Part shown: one piece after another, positions 23,556 through 35,026 of the stretch
Numbering within the stretch: the first letter of the stretch is position 1
How the letters are laid out: each line of letters begins with the position of its first letter
Assembly (NCBI GenBank): GCA_039000515.1
Contig: JBCFYV010000012.1
Span: 14,065,790-14,129,789, forward strand
Direction: 5' to 3'
DNA from: Timema cristinae
Lineage: Eukaryota; Arthropoda; Insecta; Phasmatodea; Timematidae
DNA: 64,000 nucleotides
Position numbers and translations under genes: made by a program
Notes under the pieces: generated by a model
What the model was told of the DNA's origin: nothing
Seen by the model: only the letters and a program-made list of their open reading frames with translations
The model's database searches: none

Positions 23556-25555
23556 TGGTGTATGGAGAGATATGATTAAAGCTATCCCCAGTGCGGCAAG
23601 TTTTAGTTCGTACGAGGTCAGTCCCGAAAGTGCACATCCAACTCTGGTGGTGCTAATTAGCTTTGAATAATTAATAATCTGTTAAGTACTAGTGTGCAAG
23701 AATACAAAAATGTACCTATTCATTTATTTTTTAACCATTAAGGTAATTATTAATTCCTTTTTCTAAAACATTCATATTTAGTTTTTAAAATCATAACTTA
23801 GTAGTCAGCTAACGTAATATAGTTTTTATTTGCCCTAATTACTAGATCTAACTTCCACAAGTATTTGCAAATGGCTTATAAAACTTTGTATGTTTTAAAG
23901 TATTTGTAGTTCATTATAACTTCACAGTTGCCTTAGAATAGTACACATGTGTCAGAATAGTATTTATATTGTAGTTAGATGCCTTATGAACCAAGCCAAT
24001 TAATAACAGATCTTTTATTTTACTATTTTGCCGGTTTTTCATATTTGTATTATCTACAATAAAGTAAATATCTTTAAATTAAATTAAAATATATTTAATT
24101 TACCATCCTAAATCTCCATGTTTTATTAATGTTCATATAGTATGTTTAAGAAATATTACAATTTTTGGATATTCCAATTTTTATTTTTATTACGTCCTTT
24201 CATATTATCTGATAGCTATAAAATAAAATTAAATTGGACATTTATAAATTTATAAAAATATATACTAATATCAATTTAAATCACATAGAATCTCAATTCA
24301 AATTCTGGGGTTTGAATCCCCGTAAAGGAATATTTAAGAAATATATCTTAAAGCCAAACTGCCACGCCAGTAGTCACAAAGTTATAAGGGTTAATTTGGA
24401 TTAATCTCAACGGGAAGGTCAGGGTTAGAATCTACGCCGGCTGAACTAGGTGTGATTTTCCATACGTGATCTATCATTATAGTTTCCCCTATCCTTTCCT
24501 CTCCTCTTAATTTATACCTCTTAAGGTTATCCAAAGTCATTTTCTGCACCTAGGTGTCAAATATACCAATTATAAAAATTTTGCAAAAAACTGTGTATAA
24601 ACTATTAGTTAGCCAAGTTTTTCATGTCTAAAAATAACTTTCCTTCCAATATGGATACCGTTTCTTATTTCTTATATTAAATTTGTTTAAAGGTCATTAA
24701 CTTTGATATTAAATTTGAAATATATTAAGTTTCAAAGGTTTTATTTGTACAAAATATGAGTTCAAGCAGTAACGTTTAGATGTAATACAAACATTTGTGC
24801 CACTGTAAATACGTTGATATATTGTCATTTGACTTTCATGACATTTAATTTGCAAATATTTTACTAAAACAAAATTAATATAATCCATGCGTATATGTTT
24901 ATAATAAATATTTTAGGAAACTTTCGAAAAATAATTATTGGGTTTTTGAAGATTTATAACTCATTAGATTTGATATGCAGTCAAGGCATTCTTTCAAACC
25001 ATGTACTTTCTCATGAAGGCATATACATTTTCGGGTGAGGCCTGCATTATGTAATGTATCTCAAATTACCAATAAATAAATTTGAACTAGTTTGGAATGG
25101 TACAACAGTCCATTGATTATTTACACAACGTAACAAATGTTTATTACTTTTAGGTTTTTGTTTTTGTTTTGTTTTGGATGATTATATTGGCTGGCAGTTC
25201 TCCGTTATTGTGTAAATATGACGATGCAAATAATAGCTTCGGGCTATATTCATATATATGAAAATAATACATGTGTAGTGACGATTTTGTGTGTGATGAA
25301 CATATACTTTGTAGAATGTATGATTCATTTTGTAAGGACATATGCAAATTATTTCAACCAGAAAAGCAAATATTGTAATTTAACGGTATTGCAGTAGTTA
25401 TTTAAGATCATATCTGAATTGAGTTATCACATAAAAAACACAACTAATAAATAATCTTAAAAATAATCATGGAAACGTTAGTTAAATTATTTGAAACTAA
25501 CTCTAAGCTATAAAAAATAAACTTTTTTGTAATATTTTGTTTTTAAATCTCTCTA
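23556..25555. other. AT-rich DNA; weak SINE-2 fragment at 24.40-24.55 kb
   Basis: 24,400-24,550 carries a box-B-like GGGTTAGAATC followed by GATTTTCC and a pyrimidine-rich stretch (CCCCTATCCTTTCC), in the order of SINE family 2, without a 3' module. The rest shows nothing recognisable; the 65-aa minus frame 25,347-25,150 has no motif. Confidence 0.4.
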
Positions 25556-25882
25556 ACAAGGGGAATATACGGTCAAAGGATTTTTGTAATTTTTAATACT
25601 TATAGTACAGAAAGGTCCAGACCCAAATAACAAATACACAAACCAATAGGGCCAGATATCCAGAAGTTTTAAAAAAAAAAAATTTAGAAAAATTTAGAAA
25701 CATTACGAGCGAGGGATATACGCAAAAGTTAAGCCAATCGACAATAAGTCTCGTGGCTCCCCGGATAGCACACGAGTCTAGTATCTCGTAGATCGCTGGA
25801 TTGAATCCTACAGGCGTTTTTTTGTTTTCTTATTCTCCAACTCTTTTAACGCCTATACCCACATCACTTACATGAGAATGTT
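25556..25882 (+). repeat. left TIR of the pogo-like element
   Basis: Matches the reverse complement of 28,179-28,492 from the terminus to CCTATACCCACAT-ACTTACATGA, with scattered substitutions and a small indel near 25,815-25,835. Matching blocks include AACATTACGAGCGAGGGATA and AATCGACAATAAGTCTCGTG, so the arms have diverged little. Confidence 0.9.
25748..25828 (+). other. tRNA-like module in left TIR, reading inward
   Basis: Box-A-like TGGCTCCCCGGATAGC starts at 25,754. A 5-bp anticodon-like stem (ACGAG with CTCGT) encloses an 8-base loop (TCTAGTAT). The box-B-like GGATTGAATCC begins near 25,798. A T7 run follows within about 10 bases (25,817-25,823), the usual Pol III terminator. The acceptor arm does not pair, so it is a tRNA-derived promoter-like module rather than a functional tRNA. 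Confidence 0.55.
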
Positions 25883-26020
25883 TATAATGAATGAACATTT
25901 TTGTAAAAAAATGTAATGTAAGAAATCTGTTACTTACTTACAGTACAAAAATAATCTTTACATATATGGTATTCATTCTTTTTTATTACATTATAGTTTT
26001 TCTTACAATCACGTAACCTT

Positions 26021-27846
26021 TTACTCTTGTTCCAAAGTTTCACAGGAGCCCAGTTGATATTCGTCGTAAAAGCCAGGAAAGCAAAACGTTTTACGGCACC
26101 TCGCACACTGTATGAAGGATGAATTTTTGCAACTACATTTATTTTTCAAAATCTCCATCGGAAAACAAACTTCGTTCACGTTCATAAAAATTTCCTTATC
26201 GTCAATGATTATACTGGCATGCCATGCGTACCGGATCATGTTGCCAAAGATTGGGGAAGACAGCTGGTGATGTACGATGGAATGAATTTTCAAGCAATCC
26301 TCTCTAGAGTTAATTTCGCGTTCCCGTTCCAGTAAGTAGGCGCAGTTCTGCAAACGCTTTATGCAATTTTTCACCAGCCGAAAGAAATATACATCGCATG
26401 GCTGGACCAACGGGGTGAACTTTGGAGGGATAATCTTTACAGTGCACGTCGGCAGACGAGCTTCGTCTTTAAAAATGTCATCGTACATCGCAGTATTTGT
26501 CTGTCCTCCCCAAGAATCAATAAGTAAGAGAAACTTTTCCTCTCTGACGTACGGCTTTAATACGCCTACTAAAAAAATCCATGTAGAGCTTTATTGTCTA
26601 CTTTCCGGACTTTGATGAGGTGACGACGACGTTTTTATATTTTTGAAGATAGTCATCTACTGTTTTTTGTACCCTGGGCCTGAATGAACCGGTTGTCTCT
26701 TGTAGGCATACGAACACAAGGGGCAATAATTTGCCAGATAAAGTGACTGCGTATTGCGCCGTATATGAATGCGTCACCTTGTTCATATTCTTTCTCTTCA
26801 CAAGAACTACCTTTGATCCCTGGGTCGCAAGAGATCTATCAAAGGTAGACTGATATTAGCAGCCTGAAAAATATTCATAAAACATAAACACGATATTAAT
26901 TTCACAAAACGTTATATTTAAAAATAAAATATATTGATCATAAAGCATGAGGTTTTTTTAATACCTGTTTGGTCTGTATTAATTACGAAATTGTGGTCGA
27001 AATTGGGTATCAGGTGACGAGTTTGGATTCTGAAGTCTTCGGCGGCAGCCAACGTTTCTTCTATCGTTGTGGTTTCTCGTTCTGTTACGAATTTGGTAAT
27101 TTTTCGTTGGCGTATTCTATGCGTCCTTTTGAATTTCGCAACCCACGGCTCGGAAGCTTTGAAGTCAAAGTCTTTAAATGGACTTGCAACAGCTAAAGCC
27201 CACTGCTGCAAGTTGCGGGTAGTATCTTGCTGGTGGTTTTCCCGAGCTTCTGTGAAGCGATCGTATGTCCAAGAATCAACGACCGCATATTTGTCAAACA
27301 GTGTTCCACCCTTCTTGGTGTGCTGTTCCCATTTTGCCAAATCCTCGTAACGTTTTAAGCGATGGCACCCTTTGCTCTGCAGACTTTTGAGGCTCCAGCC
27401 TGGGTGAGCTTTGGCTATGTTAACAGCTTTTATTTTATAGTCCAGTGAAATATATTCATTCGACCTTTTATTTTCTCTTCCGGTTCGTAATCTTCGTCGT
27501 CAGAAGTATCGTCACGTGTAATTTCTTGATAAGCATTTTCCTCGTCGATTTCATCAAACATAATCAATTCATCGTCCGTTATAAACTTCTTCTCATATTG
27601 TGTTTGTATCGTAAACTCATAAATGTCTTCTGCCAGCAGCATTGCTTCATCATTAATTTGCCCTGAAGATTGTGCTGCCATGAGATTATTTCGCTCAAGG
27701 AGGTGCTGATAATACAGAAAGGCATCTTTCATGCGTAATTTTGTAGATTCACTACACAGACTATCTTCTGCAACGTCTTCTTCTTCTTGTACCGTAGAAG
27801 GGCCAGGCACATCGATTCGATTTTCGATATTGAAATTCTTTTTCAT
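26021..27846 (-). pseudogene. pogo/Tigger-like transposase, decayed, one intron
   Basis: Starts with MKKNFNIENRIDVPGPS at 27,846; an acidic N-terminal region (to about 27,460) precedes a helix-turn-helix region (LKSLQSKGCHRLKRYEDLAK) and a CENP-B-type DNA-binding part. The DDE domain shows VINTDQTG (first Asp near 26,975), LLIDSWGGQTN (second Asp at 26,516-26,518) and PPKFTPLVQPCDVYFFRLVK (third Asp at 26,393-26,395): a D-D-D triad with 40 residues between the last two by my count. A Cys/His-rich tail (CSCKNSS-CARCRKTFCFPG) ends at 26,021. A 101-nt intron with GT (26,964-26,963) and AG fits right after DQTG and restores the frame at 26,863. Damage: a frameshift near 27,450-27,462, a TAA at 26,856-26,858, a TAG at 26,598-26,600 and a frameshift at the A7/T7 run 26,571-26,577. 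It is therefore not expected to be active. Confidence 0.88.
26864..26964 (-). other. likely GT-AG intron in the transposase
   Basis: On the minus strand the exon ends ...GACCAAACAG and the intron starts GTATTA; it ends ATATTTTTCAG, with the pyrimidine-rich tract expected before a 3' splice site. Joining splits a Gly codon and continues into the next homologous block (YQSTFDRSLATQGSK), though one TAA codon lies three codons in. Length 101 nt, typical of insect introns. Confidence 0.7.
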
Positions 27847-28178
27847 ACACTAATGTTTATAAATACGTCTTACTGAAGAGCTCACGAGCGAATGCTAGTT
27901 TGTACAACCGTCCGTTTCACGACACGTCCTCTTCCCCCTCTGGCCGTATACGGCTAGAAATCCCCCCCTCCCTAGAGGGGGAAGGATTCACAAAAATACT
28001 TCGAGGAATAGCAGCTGCGTCGCGTAGGTACTTGATTCTAGGAAATGGTCGGCCGACCCGAGCCACAGAAACTCAACGGCACGAAGGGAAAAGGAGAGGT
28101 AAGCTAGGAATAATATACCTGCGTTTCTAGTTGTGAGAAACTTGAAATATCTATTAACTAGCATATAAATTTGACAAA
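27847..28178. promoter_or_regulatory. transposon 5' leader, GC-richer
   Basis: The stretch between the transposase start and the right inverted repeat should hold its promoter and 5' leader. It is less AT-rich than the flanks (27,900-28,110) and has an opposite-strand open frame without motifs. I see no convincing TATA box, so this is positional inference only. Confidence 0.3.
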
Positions 28179-28492
28179 TTTTTCATGTAAGTTATGTGGG
28201 TATAGGCATTAAAAGAGTTGGAGAAAAAAATCATCAGTAGGACTCGAACCAGCGATCTACGGGATACTAGACTAGTGCGCTATCCGGGGAGCCACGAGAC
28301 TTATTGTCGATTGTCTTAACTTTAGCGTATATCCCTCGCTCGTAATGTTTCTACATTTTTCAAAATTTATTTTTTCGAAAACTTCTGGATATTTGGCCCT
28401 ATGAGTTTGGGTATTTGTTATTTGGGTCTAGACCTTTCTGTACTACAAGTATTAAAAATTACAAAAATTCGTTGACCGTATATTCCCCTTGT
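28179..28492 (-). repeat. right TIR of the pogo-like element
   Basis: Reverse complement of the left arm; see that entry. Its box-B-like motif is better preserved than that of the left arm. Confidence 0.9.
28222..28302 (-). other. tRNA-like module in right TIR, reading inward
   Basis: On the minus strand: box-A-like TGGCTCCCCGGATAGCGC, then a box B that matches the consensus exactly (GGTTCGAGTCC), then a T7 run about 10 bases on (28,224-28,230). The D-arm pairs better than in the left copy (GCTC with GCGC, three of four), the anticodon-like stem is worse. Both modules point into the element. Confidence 0.6.
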
Positions 28493-28529
28493 AAAACCAA
28501 AATATGTGTATATAACATTTATTTATTTA

Positions 28530-28800
28530 TTAGCACCATGTCTTACTACCCGTTCGGTTTATATACTTGTACAAATATTCATTGACTTGAAGATCAGTCA
28601 ATTTTTTCTAAGATACCCGTTGATAAATTATTAGTTTTTTGGAGGAAGGTAGCTTTTTAGAATAGTTCATTTAGAAATAAATTATAAATTACGAAATTTA
28701 AGAGGCCTGATATTAAAAGAATAGTATTACAGAAAGTAGACCCACATTAACGTGTAAAATGGGTGAGAAAACCAAAGAGAGAAAATACACGGTGACCTAA
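28530..28800 (-). repeat. SINE family 2, diverged, minus orientation
   Basis: The 3' module is clear on the minus strand at 28,572-28,535 (CCGAACGGGTAGTAAGACAT with GGTGCTAATAA). Body phrases near 28,690-28,775 on the minus strand (ACGTTAATGTGGGTCTACTT) resemble the core ACGTGAGTGCGGGTACACTT. The middle is more diverged or holds an insertion. It begins about 40 bases outside the pogo-like element. Confidence 0.55.
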
Positions 28801-28885
28801 CCATTGGAGAGAAAAAAATATCATGTTTGCTCACATATTTTTAAATGTGGTCAGTATTGATACATATTATGATAGCATTAGTTAG

Positions 28886-29045
28886 GGGTCCCGGCACAGA
28901 TTTATCTGATTACCAAACCCTTTCTTCACCTTTGAAAAAGTGTGAGCTTTCACGGTTTGTGAATCTGTGTAATGCAAGGCCCCCAACGTGGTTCGGAACC
29001 CACTTAAAGTTGTAGATCCTCTCTTCTTTCCACCATTATCAATCT
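28886..29045 (+). repeat. SINE family 1 internal fragment
   Basis: Matches the body of the copy at 8,067 (GGTCCCGGCACAGATTTATC, TGATTACCAAACCCTT, ACGTGGTTCGGAACCCAC), lacking the tRNA-like head and the 3' module and tail. Confidence 0.75.
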
Positions 29046-30545
29046 GAAGTTTCGTTCTATCATATGTTAATACTAATATTTTACGTGTTATGACTACTAC
29101 GCCGATTTAGAGGCTAAGCCAAACACTCCTGGTCATTGAGATCCAGGGCAGTTTATATGTCAGTGCCTAAAAAGCTCCATCCCCCTATCCTAAAGGGTGG
29201 GATTATCCGGATAAGGCCAGATACCTGGGGAGGCGATAATTAACTCCTCCTCCCCTTCCAGTATACACTGTATGACAGGAACTGGGGACTCGTGCCTATC
29301 ATCTATCCAGGGTGGTAGCCGGAGCTATACATTTCCACTCAAAGAAGCGATATTGTGATCTTCACTCTTTCCCGTGTGTATGGGAATGGGAATAAAACCA
29401 TTGCACTTGGGAAAGTAATTTCCCATTACTCGTTCGTAGGAGATAAGGCGCCAATGTTTTAGCCCATGCACTACTAACTGTCCAGGCTAGCACCAGAGCT
29501 CTAAAACGGCCCATGGCATGACCAAAGAGGCTGAGACCTGCAGGCCCAGAACCCCAAGAGCCGAGGCCTGAAGGCCCAGAACCCCACATGTTTGCATACG
29601 TCTAGAGAGTTCGTGACGTTGACCTACAGAACAACCCTGTGTTATGCCTATAACGGAAGTAGTTAAATGGGGGCATACCAGTCCGCAAGCCCACACTCGA
29701 ATACCTGTAGGCGACCGATGAAAGTGCAAGTTACTTCTGGCACGGGGTGTGTGGGGGATTAATACGAATATTTTTTTATTGCGACTAGGTTAAACTCGGC
29801 TTATGACAACTTAGTCTGCGATGAGTCTCAAATTACAATTGTATGTTGTATCCAATTTTGATTAATGCTTTTTATTTATAAAATAATTATCCAGTTATGA
29901 TCCTAAATCTATTCCTAAGACTAGTTTATTTAAATTTATCTTACACGTAACTTACGCTTAGAAATATTATTCCAATATTCTTTAAATTCCTCCCTATCCT
30001 ATGTTATTACAAAACAATCTATTTTATTAATTTTAACACCTACTTAATCAACTGCATCTACATATTTTGTTGTTCACATTGTTCTGGACGTGATATTTCT
30101 GTCGTTTCCATGGCAGTACTGGACGTCTGAATCTGCAGGAATCCCCCTCCAACAGATGACCAAGGAAGGCCAGAGACGGTACCATGGACACTTATGGACA
30201 CTTGTTACCAAGCGACGCAAGCCTTTGACGACAGGTATTCCTCCCTGCTCCTTGATGCATTCTTATATTTGCTAGTTCCCCCTGCCAGGATTCCGCTGTC
30301 CGGTTTATCCAAGAATGTTCCACAAACCTGGGAATCCAGGTCAAACTTCAACAGCAGGTTCACGAAAACCCAAATTTGTGGATTGTTTCAATCCAGTTCT
30401 AGTCCCCCTTTTTTGTCTAATTTCCTATTTATCTTTCCCAGTTTGGTAATGTTTTGTCTTCATTAGTTTGTTTGACTTCTCAATCGCTATTTATTTCTGT
30501 TTCTGTCTTATTCTATGTATCCCTCATCATGTTTTGTCGTCTTCA
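29046..30545. other. unassigned GC-richer segment beside the LINE
   Basis: 29,100-29,760 and 30,090-30,460 are clearly less AT-rich than the average. 30,090-30,545 lies just downstream of LINE ORF2 and probably contains its 3' UTR. 29,520-29,588 has an imperfect 30-base direct duplication (AGGCCCAGAACCCC twice). Open frames here (29,589-29,362 and 29,729-29,487 minus; 30,194-30,466 plus) have no domain I recognise. Confidence 0.4.
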
Positions 30546-30548
30546 CCT

Positions 30549-33500
30549 GTAGACACCTTTCTCTTTCAACATAGCTATATAGTCTTCATACTGTCGCGAT
30601 TGTATCGATTTACTTCCACTTTTCCAGATACCTCAAGATATTTCCCAACATGAGTCCTTGAATCTCCGTTGTGGTAACGTTCTGATCTTCAGTGTTTCTG
30701 GACGTTCAAGGATCGCATGCTATGGTGTTGACACCTCTCCACAATCACACACTGCCGTATCTGTTAGTTCTCTCTCGTGAAGTGTGTCTCTGTACGGTAT
30801 TTTCCCTGCGATGTATTGTACCAATCCCTGGGAGGGCCACAAATGTTTCATTATGACTCTTTCACTCACACTTGGAAAGAGTTGAAAATTTCTTCTTCCA
30901 GTTGCACTATTGTGCCATTGATTTTGACACTCATCCTCCATAGCCTGATTCACATCCACCTCACTCAGTAACCCCGGTCCCATGAGCCTCTCTACTTTCT
31001 GCATGATTCCTTTCCTCAGCCAGTACAGCTCAGATTTCCTACGAATTTGAAGATCCATGGGACAGATACCCAGAGCCACACACATCGTGTCTGTAGACGC
31101 CATAAAGTACGCCCTGGAGAGACTCATAAACACACTCTTCTGTAGCATCCTCAGCATCCTGGAGGGTAGCAACTGCCTCAACCTTGCTGACCATATGCTA
31201 GCTCCATAGCCAACAACGGACATCAATATAGCTTGGTGGTATGTTGCAATCACCTTCCATGGTAGCTTAAAACTTCTTTTTCCAATACTGAAGTTTTTAT
31301 TCATTACTTTCCACGCTTTCTCACATGTTTGCTTTATATGAGCTGTATAGTTAAGTTTCTCATCTAGTGTCAGCCCTAGGAACCTTGTCATCCTGCCTCT
31401 TCATATCGTTCTCCCATTTATCTTTAGGATCAGATATATAGCTGCGGACCCCCTGAATAGAATAAAGGTTGTATTCGCTGGCTCTATTGTTAGTTTTAAT
31501 GATTTTCACCAGATATCCAATTCCATTAATGCCTTGTTGACATTTTTATCCAGTTCTCTCCTCGAGTATTCATCCAAAATTAACAGTAAGTCGTCAGCGA
31601 AGGCAACTAATCAAACCACCTCAGGGATTACCTCTATCAATTTCAGACCTCGTTTAGGATCCAATTCCCAGAACACCGACCCACTAACAAACCCTGGGTA
31701 AATTTTTTTGTTAGTTTCTTTTGTAGGATTCTTCCCGAACATTTCAGGGTGGCATATCTGTATCTGCCATAATCCTTAAAGCTTTTATAAAGGTGACGTG
31801 GACAATTTATATCTCTGAATTGCTTGAATAGCACCGTCAACTACAGGTTATCGAATGCCCCCGATATGTCCACGAATAAGCCCACCACAAATCGTTTACC
31901 AGCACAATTTATTAATCTCATCGCCATAGCTATCACATCCTCCGTCAATTTACCTCTCCGAAATCCTTATTGTCTTTGATTCTTGCCTATCCTTTCCCTT
32001 ATGCCAAACGTTATCTTCCACATAGTATCTTTTCTTGAACCTTTCCCATGGTTTGTAAAAGGCATATAGGATGGTATGACTTTGAATGCTGGGGATCTTT
32101 ATCATCTCCTTTACACCTTTACCATCTCACTCATTTCCCAGATGTTTGGAATAACACCCTGAGTGAGGCACTCGTTGATGAGCTGAGCTTAAAAAGGAGA
32201 GATGACACTCTTTAGTTCTTATAGCACCTCCGTCCTTATGCCATCTGGTCCAGGTGCTTTTTTCTTTTTTAATAGTGTCATTTTCCTAGTTACTTCTTCT
32301 TAAGTCACCGGATCACATGCGTAATTTCCGTTATCAATATCTTTATTTAGCATCTCCATCCACCATCACTTTGGAACTTCATTTTCCCCTTTCTCTGCAT
32401 CATCTGGTAATAAGGTCACCAACAGTAACACAGCAGTCTCCGCCCAGCCGGTAGTCATATCCACATTCCACTATTTAAAGTAGATATCGAAATTGGTGGT
32501 TTGATCTTCCCCGTTGCTATTTTAAATGGCACTCCTCACAAATTGGTTTCCAGTTTTTCTTTGACAAATCTTTCCCAATACTATCTTTTCACTTCTCTTA
32601 TTGCAGTCTCGTATTCCTCTTTTCTCATCCGGTACATGTTTAGGAATCTGTTTATACCAGCTGAACCCTGGCATCTGTGGTAGATTTTTCTTACCCTGCG
32701 GGTCTGCCCTCTTAATTTTTGCAGTTGTTGCGATTTACCACCCAGTCTTTGTCCTTTTGTCTGGGATGGCTTTCCTCATAGCTTGTTGTATTGCTCATGT
32801 TAACTCTTTTGCCTTATAATGTATGTTGTCTCCTTATTCTAAAGGAGGGGTAGTACGATTTCCTGTCTCAACATATCCAAATTTTTTAGCCACATGTTTT
32901 ACTGTAAGAACGTTGGAGACCTTATGTTTCCTTCCACTTCATTATCTTTACTCAAGTCGAATGTTATTATGTTATGATCACTTACGGTTAAATTGTCCTT
33001 CACTTCCCAGTTCCTTACCATTCCTGCCACGGGTTGGTTACATATGGTTACGTAAATATTTGACGTCCCTCCTGCTCTTCCTAAAAATGTCGATAGGTTA
33101 TCGGGTAGGTTCTTTACCTCTAGTTGTAGTGCATTTATCAAGTCCTCTAGATCAATGACCCTCTGACTCGCCCTCCTCTGTTGGATCCTTCTATCTTGAA
33201 GAATAGATCCATGTCTATGCCAAAGTGGTGACATCTCATTTACATTTGCCATGATTATCAATGGAGTGTCTTAATATGTTCTGCTGTTATTTTCAACTTG
33301 ATCAAGGTAGGGCTCGATCAGTTCTCTATATTGGAAAAACCTATTTACTATTATGCATTTCCTTTCTTCCGTTATTATTTCCACACATGTTAACTTCTCA
33401 TTGCAGGATTGGTTGATGGCAGTCCCTATTATGAGCCTGTTGAACACTATAATGGCATTCATAAGTGCTTCACCGGATGTAATTATCCTAGCTGTTGTAG

Positions 33501-33656
33501 GCATGTTTGGGATTTTGCTTATGATTGAATACTGTTCTTGTACGCATAATATATGTCTATTTCGAACTATTCCGTAAATTTGCTAACATACCGTATCATG
33601 ATCGCACTTCTCATACAGTTTAGTTGATCCATATGTGTAAAGTTATTTCTGCTCAT
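30549..33656 (-). pseudogene. R1-like LINE ORF2 (endonuclease + RT), broken
   Basis: The likely start is the ATG at 33,656. The AP endonuclease domain covers about 33,656-32,900, with ELIEPYLDQVE, an IIMANVNEMSPLW block and the catalytic NLTVSDHNIITFDL near 32,975. The reverse transcriptase follows: KAPGPDGIRTE near 32,255, GFRRGKLTEDVIAMAMRLIN near 31,925, DISGAFDN near 31,870 and the polymerase motif VAFADDLL near 31,595, then FLGLTLDEKLNY at 31,380. A 223-aa open stretch (31,391-30,720) is the C-terminal domain, ending CDCGEVSTP and, past a stop at 30,719, a His and the rest of a Cys/His tail to about 30,549. This order (EN, RT, C-terminal CxC..H) is that of the R1 group. Many frameshifts and stops lie between the blocks, so it is inactive. 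Confidence 0.88.
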
Positions 33657-33659
33657 ATT

Positions 33660-33990
33660 TAGGGTTGATAAGTGTGTACAAAGCACTTAGGCCCCGATAA
33701 ATTATGATCCATGACCGTGTAATCGGGAAAAATGTTGATAAACTTCATCTAGGACCAATTTCTCCTCCCTCCTCGAGAAAAACTGCTCTACCTTACCTTT
33801 TAAATAATTTATATCGGTCTGAAGTTTCATAGTTTTTAACTGTATCTGGTCTACTGCCTCTGGTGTTGAGAAAGTTATTATTTTAAGGATAGTGAAATTC
33901 TCATTAATGGTGTCCCCAAATCAAAAATCAATTCCTTCATGGGCCAGGAAAGCATTAAAGTCAAATGGTCAGATCCAGAGCATCAACCCC
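33660..33990 (-). pseudogene. LINE ORF1 C-terminal relic
   Basis: Directly upstream of ORF2 the minus strand reads EAVDQIQLKTMKLQTDINYL and KVEQFFSRREEKLVLDEV in short open runs, charged and helix-prone, in the place expected for the end of LINE ORF1. There is no zinc knuckle or other domain to prove it. The upstream part is lost or beyond recognition where a different repeat starts near 34,024. Confidence 0.45.
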
Positions 33991-34023
33991 ACCCACCATA
34001 TGATAGAGTTGATACTGATGATA

Positions 34024-34665
34024 CAGTAAATTCCTGTTAATTGTGACAAATCGAGACTATATAATTTTTGCCCAATCAAGCGGTATCCACAGTTTGGCGA
34101 AATGTTAAACAAAAGTTGCAAAGCACATTCTAACAGACCAAAAATGTGTTAGTAAAAAAAAGGAATGAAATAATTAAATAGAGAACAATAAATTTAATTT
34201 ATATTGGTATAAAATTTATTTAAAATATAGATAAAGTTATAAGGGAAAAATACATATAATGCACATTTGTAAAATTAATTTACGGTAATAATAACGATTG
34301 TTAATAGCAAAGGTTAAGAATTGATGAGGGTTTTTGAATTGAAAATAATAATCAACTGTACCCTGACATGTCAGTTTCACAGTCAGACTTAGTGCACCTA
34401 AAGTATTGTGCTATACTAAATACAAGACAACACCTACCTGGATCAGAATTAAATGGACTAGTCTCGAACTTACTTGCCAACTACAAACAGTTCATTGTTC
34501 AATAACGACATTCAATCTTCCAATTAAGCAACAAGTTGACCCAAATAAACGTACACAATTCAGGTTAAATACTTGTTTTTATTTCTTTTGTTTTATTTTA
34601 CCCCAAATATATGGCTTCCCCGACTAACTGATGCCCCAATTAACCGTTATCCACCTGATATATAA
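34024..34665. mobile_element. Tigger/pogo-like non-coding remnant
   Basis: The left end (CAGTAAATTCCTGTTAATTG, followed by TGACAAATCGAG and CCCAATCAAGCGGTATCC) and the right end (reverse complement: GATAACGGTTAATTGGGGCA then GTTAGTCGGGGAAGCC) resemble the ends of Tigger/pogo elements, with GTTAATTG-GG-CA common to both arms. Nothing inside looks like a transposase. Boundaries are approximate. Confidence 0.4.
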
Positions 34666-34716
34666 AATGTGACATCTGCAAATCACATGACTTGACGTAT
34701 ACATACGTGAAGTTGG

Positions 34717-35019
34717 CAGAAGTGGATTTACACTATAGGCCCACTAGGCACGGGCTTAGGGGTGGCAGCTTTTGGGGGTGGCATATTTTGGATAACATTA
34801 TTTAAATATATTGTTGGTAATAACTACATTTATTGAGTGTATATGATTGATTTTATTTTGTAGAAGTCTTTTCTCGAATACTAACTTCCGCATCCCCAAC
34901 CTCCCCACACATCTCTTTCTTCCAAAACTTCCTAGAACCCATAAAAAGCGGTTGGGGGGGGACGACGACACATATTATAATTGTGTCTAGGGGTGCAACA
35001 TTTTAAAATCCACCACCGG
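34717..35019. mobile_element. hAT-like MITE with near-perfect TSD
   Basis: A 303-bp segment with short imperfect inverted ends (left CAGAAGTGGATTT, right reverse complement CCGGTGGTGGATTT) and no coding potential. It is flanked by AAGTTGG (34,710-34,716) and AAGTAGG (35,020-35,026), a 7-base duplication with one mismatch; hAT elements make 8-base duplications. The G-rich phrases GCTTAGGGGTGGCAGC and TGTCTAGGGGTGCAAC sit near the two ends. Confidence 0.6.
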
Positions 35020-35026
35020 AAGTAGG

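Larger units (their letters stand above)
25556..28492 (-). mobile_element. pogo/Tigger-like DNA transposon, long TIRs
   Basis: A 2.94-kb element with both ends present. The termini read ACAAGGGGAATATACGGTCA on each side, and the arms stay similar for about 315-325 bp. It encodes one decayed transposase on the minus strand. A TA precedes the left terminus (25,554-25,555) but the right flank is AA or TA depending on where the end is set, so the target duplication is not certain. Each arm carries a tRNA-like module. Arms this long are unusual for pogo-type elements, whose inverted repeats are normally a few tens of bases. Confidence 0.88.

Noticed and set aside
29362..29729. Gly/Ala/Ser-rich minus frames as a real protein
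   Set aside because: They overlap in two frames over an internal 30-base duplication and lie in probable transposon DNA; no known domain.
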